From contig NZ_NWUW01000003.1 in the NCBI RefSeq assembly GCF_002746455.1, positions 62,001 to 126,000 on the forward strand: DNA of 64,000 bases, written 5' to 3'. The notes below the pieces were generated by a model. It was given only the letters and a program-made list of their open reading frames with translations. It did no database searches and had not been told where the DNA came from. This DNA is from Bacillus fungorum. Its GTDB lineage: Bacteria; Bacillota; Bacilli; Bacillales; Bacillaceae_G. The position numbers and the translations under genes were made by a program. Positions 53,429 through 62,607 of the stretch are shown here, in pieces; the stretch's first letter is position 1, and each line of letters starts with the position of its first letter.

Positions 53429-55219
53429 TTGTTTGCGTCTTTGAAACAATGGTTCTGGTATGACTGGGTATTACTTTGTATACGTTTTGTCATATGGCTC
53501 TCATTGGTGTTAACTACTATCCAACACCAAGACCATTTGACTGTGCCCCTTTGGATCATCATTCTTTGGGAAGTTATCTCATTTTCAGTACCTTGGATTT
53601 GTTTAATGTTCAGTTATCGCTATTATCTGTTTACTGAGATGGTTTTGTTTGGCGGAGTGTGCTTCTACTTAACCTTATTATTTCCGACGGCTTATCTTGC
53701 TTTTTTAATGCCAACTTTCATGATTGCGGCAAATAGTGCTCATAAATCATACCGTTGGTCGGGCTCTATCACAATTGTTTTGTTTCCGTTTCTTATTGCA
53801 ATATTTTCCTCCGGAATAGATCTATGGCTGATTATCCTACAAATCGGTCTGGCTTTTGCGATGGGATTTTCCTTTCATTTACTAGTTCTCAATTACCGCC
53901 AAAATGAAATTATTCGCAATCAGAAGCTTGTATTGGAACAGTACATATCTCAGATTGAGCGGATTACTTTGTTGGAGGAGCGCGATAGACTCTCCAAAGA
54001 TTTGCATGATACGATGGGGCATTCCTATACCTCGATCATTATGGGGATGGAAATATTGCGTACGGAATTAGCGACAAAAGATGGAGAGCAAAAACTCGAC
54101 TCATTATTGCAATTGGCCCGTAACGGTATGGAGGAGGCGAGAACGTATTTACATCAAATGGATTCACCACAAGAATCGCTTCCTTTGACTGTTACTTTGC
54201 AACAATTAGCAGAGGAGTTTCAGAAACATGCAAAAGTAAATGTACGCACTCGAATAATAGGGGAAGAGTACATGGTCTCCAAACAAGCGAAAATGACGCT
54301 GTATCGGAGCTTGCAGGAATCGTTGACAAATGCGGTGCGCCATGGATATTCCACCGAAATTATTGTGTCACTGCATTTTGAGCCGCAACAGACAAGATTG
54401 GATGTGCAGGATAATGGCTGCGGAGTGGAGGAGTGGAAAGATGGCTTTGGTATAACTGTGATGAAAGAACGTGCGATACAGTTACAAGGGAGAGTCACTG
54501 TATACTCTGAAAAAGGCGAAGGGACTCTCATCTCATGTGTGTTACCCAGGCTTGTACAATTGTCCGATGAACGAATCCGCTTGTGTATCGTTGATGATCA
54601 CTCGTTTATTCGAGAAAGTCTCCATACAATCTTGGATGGACAGGAGGGCTTGCAGGTAGTGGGGATGGCTGAAGACGGAGAACAGGCTGTGGAATTGTGC
54701 GAAAGCCTGAATCCAGATTTGGTATTAATGGATTTGGAGATGCCCAATATTGATGGGATTCGTGCGACCAAAATAATCAAGGGAAAATGTCCTGATATTC
54801 GTGTCCTCATTCTGTCAACGTTTCAGGATACAGAAAGGGCGAAGGAAATCATACGAAGCGGTGCTGACGGCTATTTGCTGAAATCCATAGAGTCGCGTGA
54901 ACTGGTTGAATCGATTCGCCTCGTCTATCGGGGAGGCACGATGATTGACCAAGATTTGTTCCGTAGAATGTGGGACGGAAATGATGAGGCAGAGTCAGTC
55001 GAATCGAAGTCAGATGGAAAAGAGTATGGCTTAACGAAACGCGAAATAGAGGTTTTGAATCTTTTGTCTCAAGGAATCCGTTATAAAACAATTGCTTCGA
55101 AACTTTACTTATCAAACGGCACAGTACGAAATTACGCCTCCACTCTTTATGACAAGCTGGGAGTCAACAATCGAGAAGAAGCCGTGCAAAAAGCAAGAGA
55201 TACAGGATTACTTTCGTAA
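53429..55219 (+). CDS. Single-chain two-component protein: histidine kinase plus LuxR-type regulator
   Basis: The product has 596 residues from TTG 53429, with AAGGGGTG upstream; starts further 5' would overlap the sensor gene. Five or six membrane helices lie in residues 1-150. The HisKA_3 site is DLHDTMGHS with His193, followed by an HATPase (DVQDNGCGVEEWKDGFGI). From about 375 a receiver begins (LCIVDDHSFIRESL), its phospho-acceptor Asp435 in LMDLEMPN. The last 65 residues are a LuxR helix-turn-helix (LTKREIEVLNLLSQGIRYKT). Kinase, receiver and DNA-binding output are on one membrane-bound chain. The divergent serine hydrolase is the obvious candidate target. Confidence 0.87.
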   Translation: MFASLKQWFWYDWVLLCIRFVIWLSLVLTTIQHQDHLTVPLWIIILWEVISFSVPWICLMFSYRYYLFTEMVLFGGVCFYLTLLFPTAYLAFLMPTFMIAANSAHKSYRWSGSITIVLFPFLIAIFSSGIDLWLIILQIGLAFAMGFSFHLLVLNYRQNEIIRNQKLVLEQYISQIERITLLEERDRLSKDLHDTMGHSYTSIIMGMEILRTELATKDGEQKLDSLLQLARNGMEEARTYLHQMDSPQESLPLTVTLQQLAEEFQKHAKVNVRTRIIGEEYMVSKQAKMTLYRSLQESLTNAVRHGYSTEIIVSLHFEPQQTRLDVQDNGCGVEEWKDGFGITVMKERAIQLQGRVTVYSEKGEGTLISCVLPRLVQLSDERIRLCIVDDHSFIRESLHTILDGQEGLQVVGMAEDGEQAVELCESLNPDLVLMDLEMPNIDGIRATKIIKGKCPDIRVLILSTFQDTERAKEIIRSGADGYLLKSIESRELVESIRLVYRGGTMIDQDLFRRMWDGNDEAESVESKSDGKEYGLTKREIEVLNLLSQGIRYKTIASKLYLSNGTVRNYASTLYDKLGVNNREEAVQKARDTGLLS

Positions 55220-55742
55220 GAGGGAGTGCTGTCATCTGCTAGGGGTACGTGAATGATTCTAGGTTTCAGGGACCACACTTCAAAAAATATAATTTGAACG
55301 TCTGTTATAGGCGATTTTATAGATTCTATAAATAATGTTTAATTTTCAATAAAGACAATCATATAAAACCCAACATAATCGATCTTATGTTGGGTTTTAT
55401 AGTGAACGTTAGCTGTGTAACCCTTATACATGGAATTAATGGATGGCCCTCATACTCCGAATCGTTCACATACCTATACAGCATATATCTTTTAATAATG
55501 ATTCCAATTTTTGATGATGTAGTAACATAATAAATCAAGATTCATTCAGTTTTGCTGCTTCAAGGTTTTCGTAAATCATTTTTGATCAAACTTTATTCCA
55601 AGCCAACACTTAGTAAGATTCTATCTTATCTTAAAAGTACTTATTTTTTTTGTGAATACGGGAACAAATTTATTTTATGTATTGTTTATTAAGCGTAATG
55701 GCTTTTTTAAAGAAGTAAGATGTCAAGAAAGGGATGGTAAAA
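55220..55742. other. Gap before bla2
   Basis: Holds the strong terminator at 55363-55400 and an A/T-rich remainder. AAAGGGATGG before 55743 is the bla2 ribosome-binding site. Confidence 0.5.
55363..55400. terminator. Strong bidirectional terminator
   Basis: ATAAAACCCAACATAA pairs perfectly with TTATGTTGGGTTTTAT around TCGATC. Confidence 0.85.
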
Positions 55743-56522
55743 ATGAAAAAGATAATGATGTTAAAAGTAGGTCTATGTGTAAGTTTATTAGGAGTAAGTC
55801 AATTTGCTAGTGCGGTATTCCCAGTGCAAGCTGCAGAGAAAGTTGAGTAAAAGATAATTAAAAATCAAGAAGGTACTATTTCAATCTCTCAGTTAACTTC
55901 ACATGTATGGGTTCATACAGAAATGGTTTATTTTAATGGAGAAGCAGTACCTTCAAATGGCTTAATTCTAAACACCTCTAAAGGGCTAGTGCTTATTGAT
56001 TCTTCTTGGGATGACAAGCTTACAAAAGAATTAATAGAGATGATTGAAAAGAAATTTCATAAATCGATAACAGATGCAATTGTAACGCATGCTCATGTCG
56101 ACCGAATTGGAGGAATTAAAACGCTAAAAGAAAAAGGGATTCAGGTACATAGTACAGCTCTAACGGCTACACTAGCAAAGAAAAATGGTTATGAAGAACC
56201 AATTGCGGATTTAAAGGAAATTACAAATATGAAGTTTGGAAATATAAAAGTAGAAACATTTTATCCAGGAAAAGGGCATACAGAGGATAATATTATAGTG
56301 TGGTTACCACAATATAAAATTCTATTTGGCGGATGTTTAGTAAAATCTACAGATGCGAAAGATTTAGGAAATGTTGCAGATGCATTTGTAGATGTATGGG
56401 CAGGGTCAGTTGAAAATGTAATGAATCGATATAGAAATATAAAATTGGTTGTACCAGGACATGGAGAGGTAGGAGATAAAAGTTTGCTTTCTCATACGCT
56501 AGATTTATTACAATCAAAATAG
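55743..56522 (+). pseudogene. bla2: BcII-type metallo-beta-lactamase gene with early nonsense codon
   Basis: The frame starts with a signal peptide (MKKIMMLKVGLCVSLLGVSQ) and continues as class B1 beta-lactamase II. The zinc ligands are all present: HAHVD, the later His in GKGHTED, Cys in GGCLVKS, and His in PGHGEV. Codon 36 (55848-55850) is TAA where BcII has Lys (KVE*KIIKN against KVEKTVIKN). Full translation from the normal start is therefore blocked just behind the signal peptide. An internal ATG at 55923 would give a protein lacking the signal and the first strands. Everything else is intact, so the mutation may be recent. Confidence 0.85.
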
Positions 56523-56898
56523 AGAGGAACTTAAAGGTTTGTTTGGTATGCAGATTTTTAAATAGTTTATATCAAATCTTTAGAAAGCAGAAAAAGATCT
56601 AGTTGAATTGATTTTTACTTAAGCTTAGCTTGATAGCGATGTGGCAGTACCCCTTGCCCATTAACCTAAGGTTTTTAATTATTCCCATAACGAAAGTTTC
56701 GACTTTTTACAATTATTCAGGAGAATTCAGCTCAATTCTTTTGTTATGGACAACAATCAATTTCTTAAGTTGATGGTGATGGGGCACTACTCTATAATGG
56801 TCAAATTAAAATTTAAAACAGTTATAGAGACTCTATTCCTCGAAAATATTGTAACTATTAAGTTGTAAAAAAGATATGATGCGAGGAAGTTTTTTGTA
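56523..56898. other. Gap filled mainly by IS231-type ends
   Basis: No gene; contains the repeat cluster at 56623-56782 and the left flank of the ars promoter. Confidence 0.5.
56623..56782. repeat. IS231-type solo end abutting a 130-bp mini-element
   Basis: CTTAGCTTGATAGCGATG, then TGGCAGTACCCC, then a left end (TTGCCCATTAACCTAAGG) and after 110 bases a right end (TTTCTTAAGTTGATGGTGAT). The same order, with TGGCAAGACCCC between, is found at 34121-34266. Confidence 0.5.
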
Positions 56899-56974
56899 AA
56901 TCAAAAAAAATTGATTAATTAGTTGCATAATAAATTAATCAGCGTATATACTATAAATATCAAAAAAAATTGAT
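56899..56974 (+). promoter_or_regulatory. ars promoter region with two ArsR operators
   Basis: AATCAAAAAAAATTGATT at 56899-56916 and ATCAAAAAAAATTGAT at 56959-56974, identical cores with ATCAA/TTGAT arms typical of ArsR/SmtB sites. Confidence 0.8.
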
Positions 56975-56992
56975 GAAGGGAAGTGAACTACG

Positions 56993-57298
56993 GTGGCACA
57001 AGATTTCCAGCTCTATGAGAAAAAGTTTAAAGCGTTGGCGGATCAAAAGCGTTTAGAGATTATGTATGAACTTTGCGGGCGAGGCCAGACGTGTGTATGT
57101 GATTTAACAGAGATTTTTGAAATGACGCAATCTAAGTTGTCCTATCATTTAAAGATTTTATTAGATGCAGGTTTAATTGTAAAAGAAACAAAAGGTACGT
57201 GGAGTTATTATGATTTAAATGATGCGGAAGTGAATAATTTATTATCAGAAGAATTGTGTTGTATCTTTAGAAAAACAGGAAAAGGTAGCTGCTGTTAA
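56993..57298 (+). CDS. arsR: ArsR arsenical-responsive repressor
   Basis: The 101-residue winged-helix protein has Cys34 and Cys36 in TCVCDL, the As(III)-binding motif in the recognition-helix region, and YHLKILLDAGLIV as the DNA-reading part. GTG start at 56993 with AAGGGAAG upstream. It has additional C-terminal Cys residues (GKGSCC). It represses the operon through the ATCAA-N6-TTGAT sites until arsenite or methylarsenite binds. Confidence 0.92.
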   Translation: MAQDFQLYEKKFKALADQKRLEIMYELCGRGQTCVCDLTEIFEMTQSKLSYHLKILLDAGLIVKETKGTWSYYDLNDAEVNNLLSEELCCIFRKTGKGSCC

Positions 57299-57312
57299 AA
57301 TTTTGCGTCATT

Positions 57313-57330
57313 AATCAAAAAAAATTGATT
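57313..57330 (+). promoter_or_regulatory. Third ArsR operator, between arsR and arsI
   Basis: AATCAAAAAAAATTGATT, identical to the first copy. It suggests a second regulated promoter or fine control inside the operon. Confidence 0.75.
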
Positions 57331-57358
57331 AATAATATATAAAGAGGAGGAATAAGGT

Positions 57359-57796
57359 ATGAAATATGTTCACGTTGGTATAAACGTTACGAATTTAGAG
57401 AAGTCTATTGAATTTTATGAAAAGGTATTTGGTGTATCACCAGTTAAGGTGAAAACGGATTATGCAAAATTTTTATTAGAGACGCCAGGGCTTAATTTCA
57501 CGCTGAACGTACGAGATGAGGTGAATGGAAATCAGGTAAATCACTTTGGTTTCCAAGTGGATACAGCTGAAGAAATTACATTTCATAAAGAAAGATTAGA
57601 AAAAGAAGGTTTCTTTGCGCGTGATGAGATGGATACGACTTGTTGCTATGCAGTGCAAGATAAGTTTTGGGTAACAGACCCTGATGGGAATGAGTGGGAA
57701 TTCTTTTATACGAAAGCAGATAGTGATGTTCACAAAATTGAAGAGTCATCTTGTTGCACGACTTCAAATGAGGTAGCTAAAAATTCTTGTTGTTAA
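57359..57796 (+). CDS. arsI: ArsI C-As lyase (VOC family)
   Basis: The 145-residue protein has the vicinal-oxygen-chelate fold: metal ligands His5 in YVHVGINV, His62 region in VNHFGFQV, and the Glu in WEFFYT. The vicinal Cys pair in TTCCYAVQDKFWVTDPDGN binds trivalent methylarsenicals. It splits the C-As bond of methylarsenite with O2 and Fe(II), yielding arsenite for the downstream pump. The tail is Cys-rich (SSCCTTS, NSCC). AGAGGAGG precedes the ATG. Confidence 0.92.
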   Translation: MKYVHVGINVTNLEKSIEFYEKVFGVSPVKVKTDYAKFLLETPGLNFTLNVRDEVNGNQVNHFGFQVDTAEEITFHKERLEKEGFFARDEMDTTCCYAVQDKFWVTDPDGNEWEFFYTKADSDVHKIEESSCCTTSNEVAKNSCC

Positions 57797-57814
57797 TAGG
57801 AGATGGAAAATAAA

Positions 57815-58855
57815 ATGAAACGTTTATCTTTTCTAGACCGATATTTAACACTATGGATTTTTCTAGCGATGGCTGTTGGGATTGGTTTAGGGTTTGTGTT
57901 TCCTAGTGTAGTAGACGGACTGAATACATTACAAGTTGGCACAACGTCTATTCCGCTCGCTGTTGGTTTAATTGTAATGATGTATCCACCATTAGCGAAA
58001 GTTCGCTACGAGGAAATGGGCCGAGTATTTAAAGATGTTAAAGTGTTAGTTCTATCTTTAGTACAAAACTGGATTATTGGTCCGGTACTTATGTTTGTTT
58101 TAGCAATTATTTTTCTTCCTGATAAACCAGAATACATGGTTGGTCTCATTATGATTGGGTTAGCACGTTGTATTGCAATGGTAATTGTTTGGAACGATCT
58201 AGCTGATGGTGATAAAGAATATGCAGCTGGTTTAGTTGCTTTTAATTCGGTATTCCAAATGTTATTCTTCTCAGTTTATGCATACGTGTTTGTAACAGTA
58301 ATCCCGGAATGGTTAGGGATTGAAGGGGCTATTGTCGATATTACAATGGTAGAAGTAGCGAAATCAGTATGTATCTACTTGGGAATTCCTTTTATAGCAG
58401 GTATGTTGACACGTTTTGTACTAGTAAAGCTAAAAGGAAGACAGTGGTATGAAAAGGTGTTTATACCTAAGATTAGTCCACTTACATTACTTGCATTGCT
58501 ATTTACGATCATCGTTATGTTTTCTTTAAAAGGAGAGATGATTGTTAGCGTGCCACTAGATGTGGTAAGAATAGCGATACCGTTATTAATCTATTTTATT
58601 GTAATGTTTTTTGTTTCTTTCTTTATGGGAAGAAAAATTGGTGCAAACTATTCGGTGACAACAACGTTAGCATTTACAGCAGGTAGTAATAACTTTGAGT
58701 TAGCGATTGCTGTAGCAGTTGGTGTGTTTGGTATTCATTCGGGCGCAGCATTTGCAGCTGTTATCGGGCCTTTAGTTGAAGTACCTGTAATGATTGCACT
58801 TGTAAACGTTGCTTTTTGGTTTAAGCGTAAATATTTTAATAATCAACCAGTCTAA
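57815..58855 (+). CDS. acr3: Arsenite efflux permease Acr3
   Basis: The product has 346 residues from ATG 57815, eight bases after TAGGAG; the ATG at 57803 abuts that site. There are ten membrane helices. The conserved Cys is in [19 protein letters not shown], the family hallmark, and [20 protein letters not shown] also fits. It uses the proton gradient to expel As(III) and Sb(III). It sits in the arsR-arsI-acr3-arsC operon. Confidence 0.94.
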   Translation: MKRLSFLDRYLTLWIFLAMAVGIGLGFVFPSVVDGLNTLQVGTTSIPLAVGLIVMMYPPLAKVRYEEMGRVFKDVKVLVLSLVQNWIIGPVLMFVLAIIFLPDKPEYMVGLIMIGLARCIAMVIVWNDLADGDKEYAAGLVAFNSVFQMLFFSVYAYVFVTVIPEWLGIEGAIVDITMVEVAKSVCIYLGIPFIAGMLTRFVLVKLKGRQWYEKVFIPKISPLTLLALLFTIIVMFSLKGEMIVSVPLDVVRIAIPLLIYFIVMFFVSFFMGRKIGANYSVTTTLAFTAGSNNFELAIAVAVGVFGIHSGAAFAAVIGPLVEVPVMIALVNVAFWFKRKYFNNQPV

Positions 58856-58880
58856 TTTAAAAACAAAGGTGGAAAACAAC

Positions 58881-59285
58881 ATGGAAAACAAAAAGACAAT
58901 CTACTTTTTATGCACAGGAAATTCATGCCGAAGTCAAATGGCAGAAGCTTGGGGCAAACAATATTTAGGAGATAAGTGGAATGTATATTCTGCAGGAATT
59001 GAAGCACAAGGAGTAAATCCAAATGCTATTAAAGCGATGAAAGAAGTAAATATTGATATAACAAATCAAACATCAGATATAATTGATGTAAACATTTTAA
59101 ATCGTGCTGATTTAGTCGTTACCCTTTGTAGTCATGCGGATTCTGTTTGTCCTTCGACACCTCCGCACGTAAATCGTGTTCACTGGGGATTTGATGATCC
59201 AGCAGGAAAAGAGTGGTTTGAATTTCAACGTGTTCGCGATGAAATTGGTGAACGTATAAAACGATTTTCTGAAACAGGGGAATAA
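58881..59285 (+). CDS. arsC: Thioredoxin-coupled arsenate reductase
   Basis: The product has 134 residues from ATG 58881 with AAAGGTGG upstream. The phosphatase-like loop is CTGNSCRS (Cys11 nucleophile), and the shuttle pair is Cys83 and Cys90 in LCSHADSVC, equivalent to Cys10/82/89 of B. subtilis ArsC. It reduces arsenate to arsenite, which Acr3 then exports. It is the last gene of the operon. Confidence 0.94.
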   Translation: MENKKTIYFLCTGNSCRSQMAEAWGKQYLGDKWNVYSAGIEAQGVNPNAIKAMKEVNIDITNQTSDIIDVNILNRADLVVTLCSHADSVCPSTPPHVNRVHWGFDDPAGKEWFEFQRVRDEIGERIKRFSETGE

Positions 59286-59290
59286 ATAAA

Positions 59291-59337
59291 GGAAAGAGTC
59301 GATCTTCTATTGCATAGGTGATTGGCTCTTTTTTATT
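59291..59337 (+). terminator. Terminator of the ars operon
   Basis: AAAGAGTCGATC pairs with GATTGGCTCTTT, then TTTTT. Confidence 0.75.
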
Positions 59338-59617
59338 GCACATAGCCATGACTGCATTGGTTTACACAAATCACCAAAAAAATAGAGAATATTCTGTTAG
59401 GGTGATAAAGTTAGAAATGTATTTTATCATGTAGGTGTTCACGAATAATAAAGGTACTTAAAAAATAATAAAGTCATTTAAAAGATAATATAGTTGTTTA
59501 GAATTAGAGATGGTATGATGAATAATCACACTACTTTTCTCGTTTTGTGTATAATTAAATAATAGGATGTTTTAATATTGAAATAAGGGGTAGTATATTA
59601 GCGCAAGGGGGAGAATG

Positions 59618-60274
59618 ATGGATAAGTTGTTACAAGAAATCATAGATTGGTTAAGGATGAGCGATGAACAAATTGTTATTGGTATTTCAGGACATGGTGC
59701 AGCTGGAAAAACAACGTTTGCTAATAGACTCGTAAAACTACTAAATCAAAATGAAGTAAATTATATTAATACAGATCCTTACATTGTCAGTTCGGATATC
59801 CGTAAGCATGCAATGATTCACTATACATATCAAAATGAAAATCATCGTTATAAAATGACAGCTTGTCATCCAGCGGCGCACCATTTGGCAGCTTTAGAAA
59901 GAGATATTCAGATGGTTAGAGCTGGGCTAGATTTTTATACGATAGATACGCATTATATGAAAAGTAAGTTGATTTCTTCGAAAAATAAAGTAACGATTGT
60001 GGAGGGAATGAGCGCCGCATTTATTAATCCTAATTTATTTGATTTGAAAATTTACTTTTATACAGATGGCGAAACGGAACTAATGAGAAGATCAAGCCGG
60101 GATATAGCTGAAAGGGGTGCTGATATAAATTATTTAAGGCAGTCTCATGAAGAACGCCGGATTCAATATGAAGTATTTATGCATTCGTATAGTCAGAGTT
60201 TTGATATCATTATCAAAACTTCTGATGAAACAATATGTTTAGAAAAAAATATATTTGAGTTTTATGAAGTCTAA
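59618..60274 (+). CDS. P-loop kinase of the uridine kinase-like group
   Basis: The product has about 218 residues; two ATGs in a row (59615, 59618) follow GGGGGAG. Walker A is GISGHGAAGKTT near residue 22. NTDPYIVSSD gives the acidic residue after strand 2, and VEGMSA follows strand 3. The lid-like segment MRRSSRDIAERGADINYLRQ contains Arg residues for phosphate contact. It matches the AAA/uridine kinase-like P-loop proteins that phosphorylate small alcohols or nucleosides. The exact substrate is unknown. It stands alone. Confidence 0.75.
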   Translation: MDKLLQEIIDWLRMSDEQIVIGISGHGAAGKTTFANRLVKLLNQNEVNYINTDPYIVSSDIRKHAMIHYTYQNENHRYKMTACHPAAHHLAALERDIQMVRAGLDFYTIDTHYMKSKLISSKNKVTIVEGMSAAFINPNLFDLKIYFYTDGETELMRRSSRDIAERGADINYLRQSHEERRIQYEVFMHSYSQSFDIIIKTSDETICLEKNIFEFYEV

Positions 60275-60400
60275 ATGAAAATACTCAATTTGTTAATTTC
60301 ATTATGACGGTTAATTTTTCTTATTTAGTACTTGTATGAAACAAATTTATTATTTAATCAAAAATACATTCACTATGAAATAACTAGATTTTTAAAAAGA

Positions 60401-60440
60401 TTTAGCAGCCTTCTTTCATCTACATAGATAGAAGGCTGCT
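60401..60440. terminator. Hairpin behind the kinase gene
   Basis: GCAGCCTTCT pairs with AGAAGGCTGC around about 17 bases; the T-run is poor. Confidence 0.5.
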
Positions 60441-60595
60441 GTAATTTTGGCGGCAAAATTACATAACTTTATTATTACTCCACAGTAGGGTATGATTCTT
60501 TATTTGAATAAATTAGGTGTATCTTAAAAATCCTTACTTTAAAAGGTTTTTATTCGGAAGTACAAAAACAAATTTTTGCATGAAAGGAGAATCGG

Positions 60596-61579
60596 ATGAA
60601 ACACATAATAAGAAATGTAGTAATGAATTATTTTAAAGAAATTCATTCACTACTAGTGGAAGAAGAATTACATAAGGACAGTTGGCATACAGATCTACAC
60701 TATAAAATCGTCGTAAATGGAGATCGATATTCCGCACGGTTTATAAATAGCGATCGAACAATCAATCCAGCTTTTGGGGCGTTATCAAACGAACAACTGA
60801 TAGAGCAAGTACGGTTTACGTATTATTTACGAGAGCATGGAATCCCATTTATGCAGATTAAGGAGAATAGGGCGGGAGAGTCATTTACATTTGTCACTTG
60901 GAATGATGAACAGTATCGGTTTGTATTGTCTGCTTGGATTGAAGGGGAACATATTACACATTGTACAGAAAATATTGCAGAAGCCTTTGGAAGGGAAGCA
61001 AGAAAGATCCATGATATTTCTTGCGCATTTCAAAGCTCGATTTTTCAAAAGAAATCTCACTTGGATGGGTATGCTGAATTTCTTAAGATGTTAGAAAGTA
61101 AGGCAAGTGCATGTAAGGAGGTACGGGAGTATATAGATCTTGCTACATATCATATAGAGTGCGCATATACGAGTGAATTAGAGTTTATCGTACAAACAGA
61201 CTTAAATCCTTTGAATGTTTTATGGGACTCAAGTGAACAGGTAAAAGGAATTGTAGATTTTGAATCTATTAGTTATGTAGACCGCATTGAAGGATTATCC
61301 TTTTTAATAAAGTGGTATTCTCGAACAGAAGGAATACAATCACATGAAGTAAGTTCGAGTGTTGCTAGTGCATTTTTAGAAGGGTATAAGGCTAGTAATA
61401 GTTTAACATCAAATGATTATAAAAGACTTTATTCATTATTATGGCTATCCGGTAGTTTGAATTGGAATTTTGTGAAGAAAACGCTTAGTGTAATAAGTGA
61501 TGAGAGGGAATTGGAAAAACATTTGGAAGTTTATAGAGTGCGGGGGGAAAGACTATCTTCATTGTTAATTTGTAGATAA
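60596..61579 (+). CDS. APH-like phosphotransferase
   Basis: The 327-residue protein of the aminoglycoside phosphotransferase/choline kinase fold has the N-lobe at residues 1-100. The catalytic loop is VQTDLNPLNVLWD, in which Gln replaces the common His of HGDxxxxN while Asp and Asn remain. VDFE gives the metal-binding Asp. AAAGGAG precedes the ATG. A role in antibiotic resistance is not implied; many such proteins phosphorylate sugars, homoserine or unknown alcohols. It is preceded and followed by unrelated single genes. Confidence 0.75.
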   Translation: MKHIIRNVVMNYFKEIHSLLVEEELHKDSWHTDLHYKIVVNGDRYSARFINSDRTINPAFGALSNEQLIEQVRFTYYLREHGIPFMQIKENRAGESFTFVTWNDEQYRFVLSAWIEGEHITHCTENIAEAFGREARKIHDISCAFQSSIFQKKSHLDGYAEFLKMLESKASACKEVREYIDLATYHIECAYTSELEFIVQTDLNPLNVLWDSSEQVKGIVDFESISYVDRIEGLSFLIKWYSRTEGIQSHEVSSSVASAFLEGYKASNSLTSNDYKRLYSLLWLSGSLNWNFVKKTLSVISDERELEKHLEVYRVRGERLSSLLICR

Positions 61580-61634
61580 CATTTATCCCTTTAATTTGGG
61601 ATTCAAAAAAGAAACCATATGAGGTGTTCTAAAA

Positions 61635-62234
61635 ATGAAAATACAAATTGTATTGTTTGATGGATTTGGAGAGCTTGTCTCCTTTGCACCTTTTGAAGTA
61701 TTAAATAGAGCGATAGAAGAAGGGGCTCCGTTTACAGTTGAATTCGTTTCAAGTGAACCGAAACAAGAAGTTACTACTTCGTTTGGAGTGACGGTTAAAC
61801 TACATGATTTTTTACGAATGGATAATCGTCCGGATTTGTTAATTGTACCTGGTGGTGGCTGGAATCATAAAGCTGAACATAGGGCACGAAAGCAATTAGA
61901 AATTGGAACTCTGACCGAAATGATTAAAGAGATGCACAAAGCAGGAACGATTGTTGCGGGAGTTTGTACAGGAGGTATGTTACTAGCTGCATTTGGTATA
62001 TTGAATGATAAAAAGGCGACAATGCATCATTTGGCGCAGAGTGAAATGAGTGAATATGGAGCAGAATTTCTTCCTTACAGAATTGTAGATCAAGGCGATA
62101 TTATTACTGCAAGAGGAGTTACTTCAGGAATTGATTTAGGTCTTTGGATTATGGAAAGGTTTGCAAGTCCAAAAATTGCAGCTGCTGTTGAATATAGAAT
62201 GGAATATGAGCGGCGAGGTGTTGTTTGGAAGTAA
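61635..62234 (+). CDS. DJ-1/PfpI-superfamily protein
   Basis: The 199-residue protein has the nucleophile elbow AGVCTGGMLLAAFG, with the Cys at about residue 116, and HHLAQSEMSEYG following. LLIVPGGGWNHK is the earlier conserved loop. Such proteins act as glyoxalases, isonitrile hydratases, amidase-like domains or chaperones. The closest pattern here is the single-domain, isonitrile hydratase-like or 'ThiJ/PfpI' group. GAGGTG precedes the ATG. Confidence 0.8.
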   Translation: MKIQIVLFDGFGELVSFAPFEVLNRAIEEGAPFTVEFVSSEPKQEVTTSFGVTVKLHDFLRMDNRPDLLIVPGGGWNHKAEHRARKQLEIGTLTEMIKEMHKAGTIVAGVCTGGMLLAAFGILNDKKATMHHLAQSEMSEYGAEFLPYRIVDQGDIITARGVTSGIDLGLWIMERFASPKIAAAVEYRMEYERRGVVWK

Positions 62235-62607
62235 TTTGACCTTAATCATAGTTTTTGCTGTAGAGCGTATTAAATATTCTAAAAGAGAAGGAGTCAACTC
62301 ATACGAGTGGGCTCTTCCGTTTATATACTATATTGCTCATTTTTCACAGTAATATCCTTGTTAAAAAATCATAGAATGGATAATGTATTTTGTTTCATAG
62401 TGATAATGATTTTTATTGTATATTCATAAATTAGTAAAAAGTAGTTTACAAATTTGTGTGCAGCTTATATAATTTGATTCATATAAAAAAGTTTCCTTAG
62501 GGAAACTTAAGTGTGGATTTACATTCATATTATATTTTTTTGTTCAAAAGTTGCCTTTACGCAAAATAATTATATTAACGAAAAAAAGAAGGGGGAATAC
62601 ATAAAAA
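62235..62607. other. Leader region of the manganese ABC operon
   Basis: Contains the promoter and MntR-like box listed separately; no gene. Confidence 0.5.
62445..62506 (+). promoter_or_regulatory. Promoter with MntR-like box
   Basis: TTTACA (62445-62450), 17 bases, TATAAT (62468-62473). GTTTCCTTAGGGAAAC (62491-62506), near-palindromic, resembles MntR operators and lies just downstream of the expected start. Confidence 0.72.

Noticed and set aside
55923-56522. Metallo-hydrolase as an independent 199-residue gene
   Set aside because: Upstream sequence in the same frame encodes the BcII signal peptide and first strands; the ATG is internal and has no good ribosome-binding site, so the locus is better described as interrupted bla2.
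62395-62420. Fur-like box upstream of the manganese operon
   Set aside because: TGATAATGATTTTTATT is only a partial match and A/T-rich by context; the MntR-like palindrome explains regulation better.
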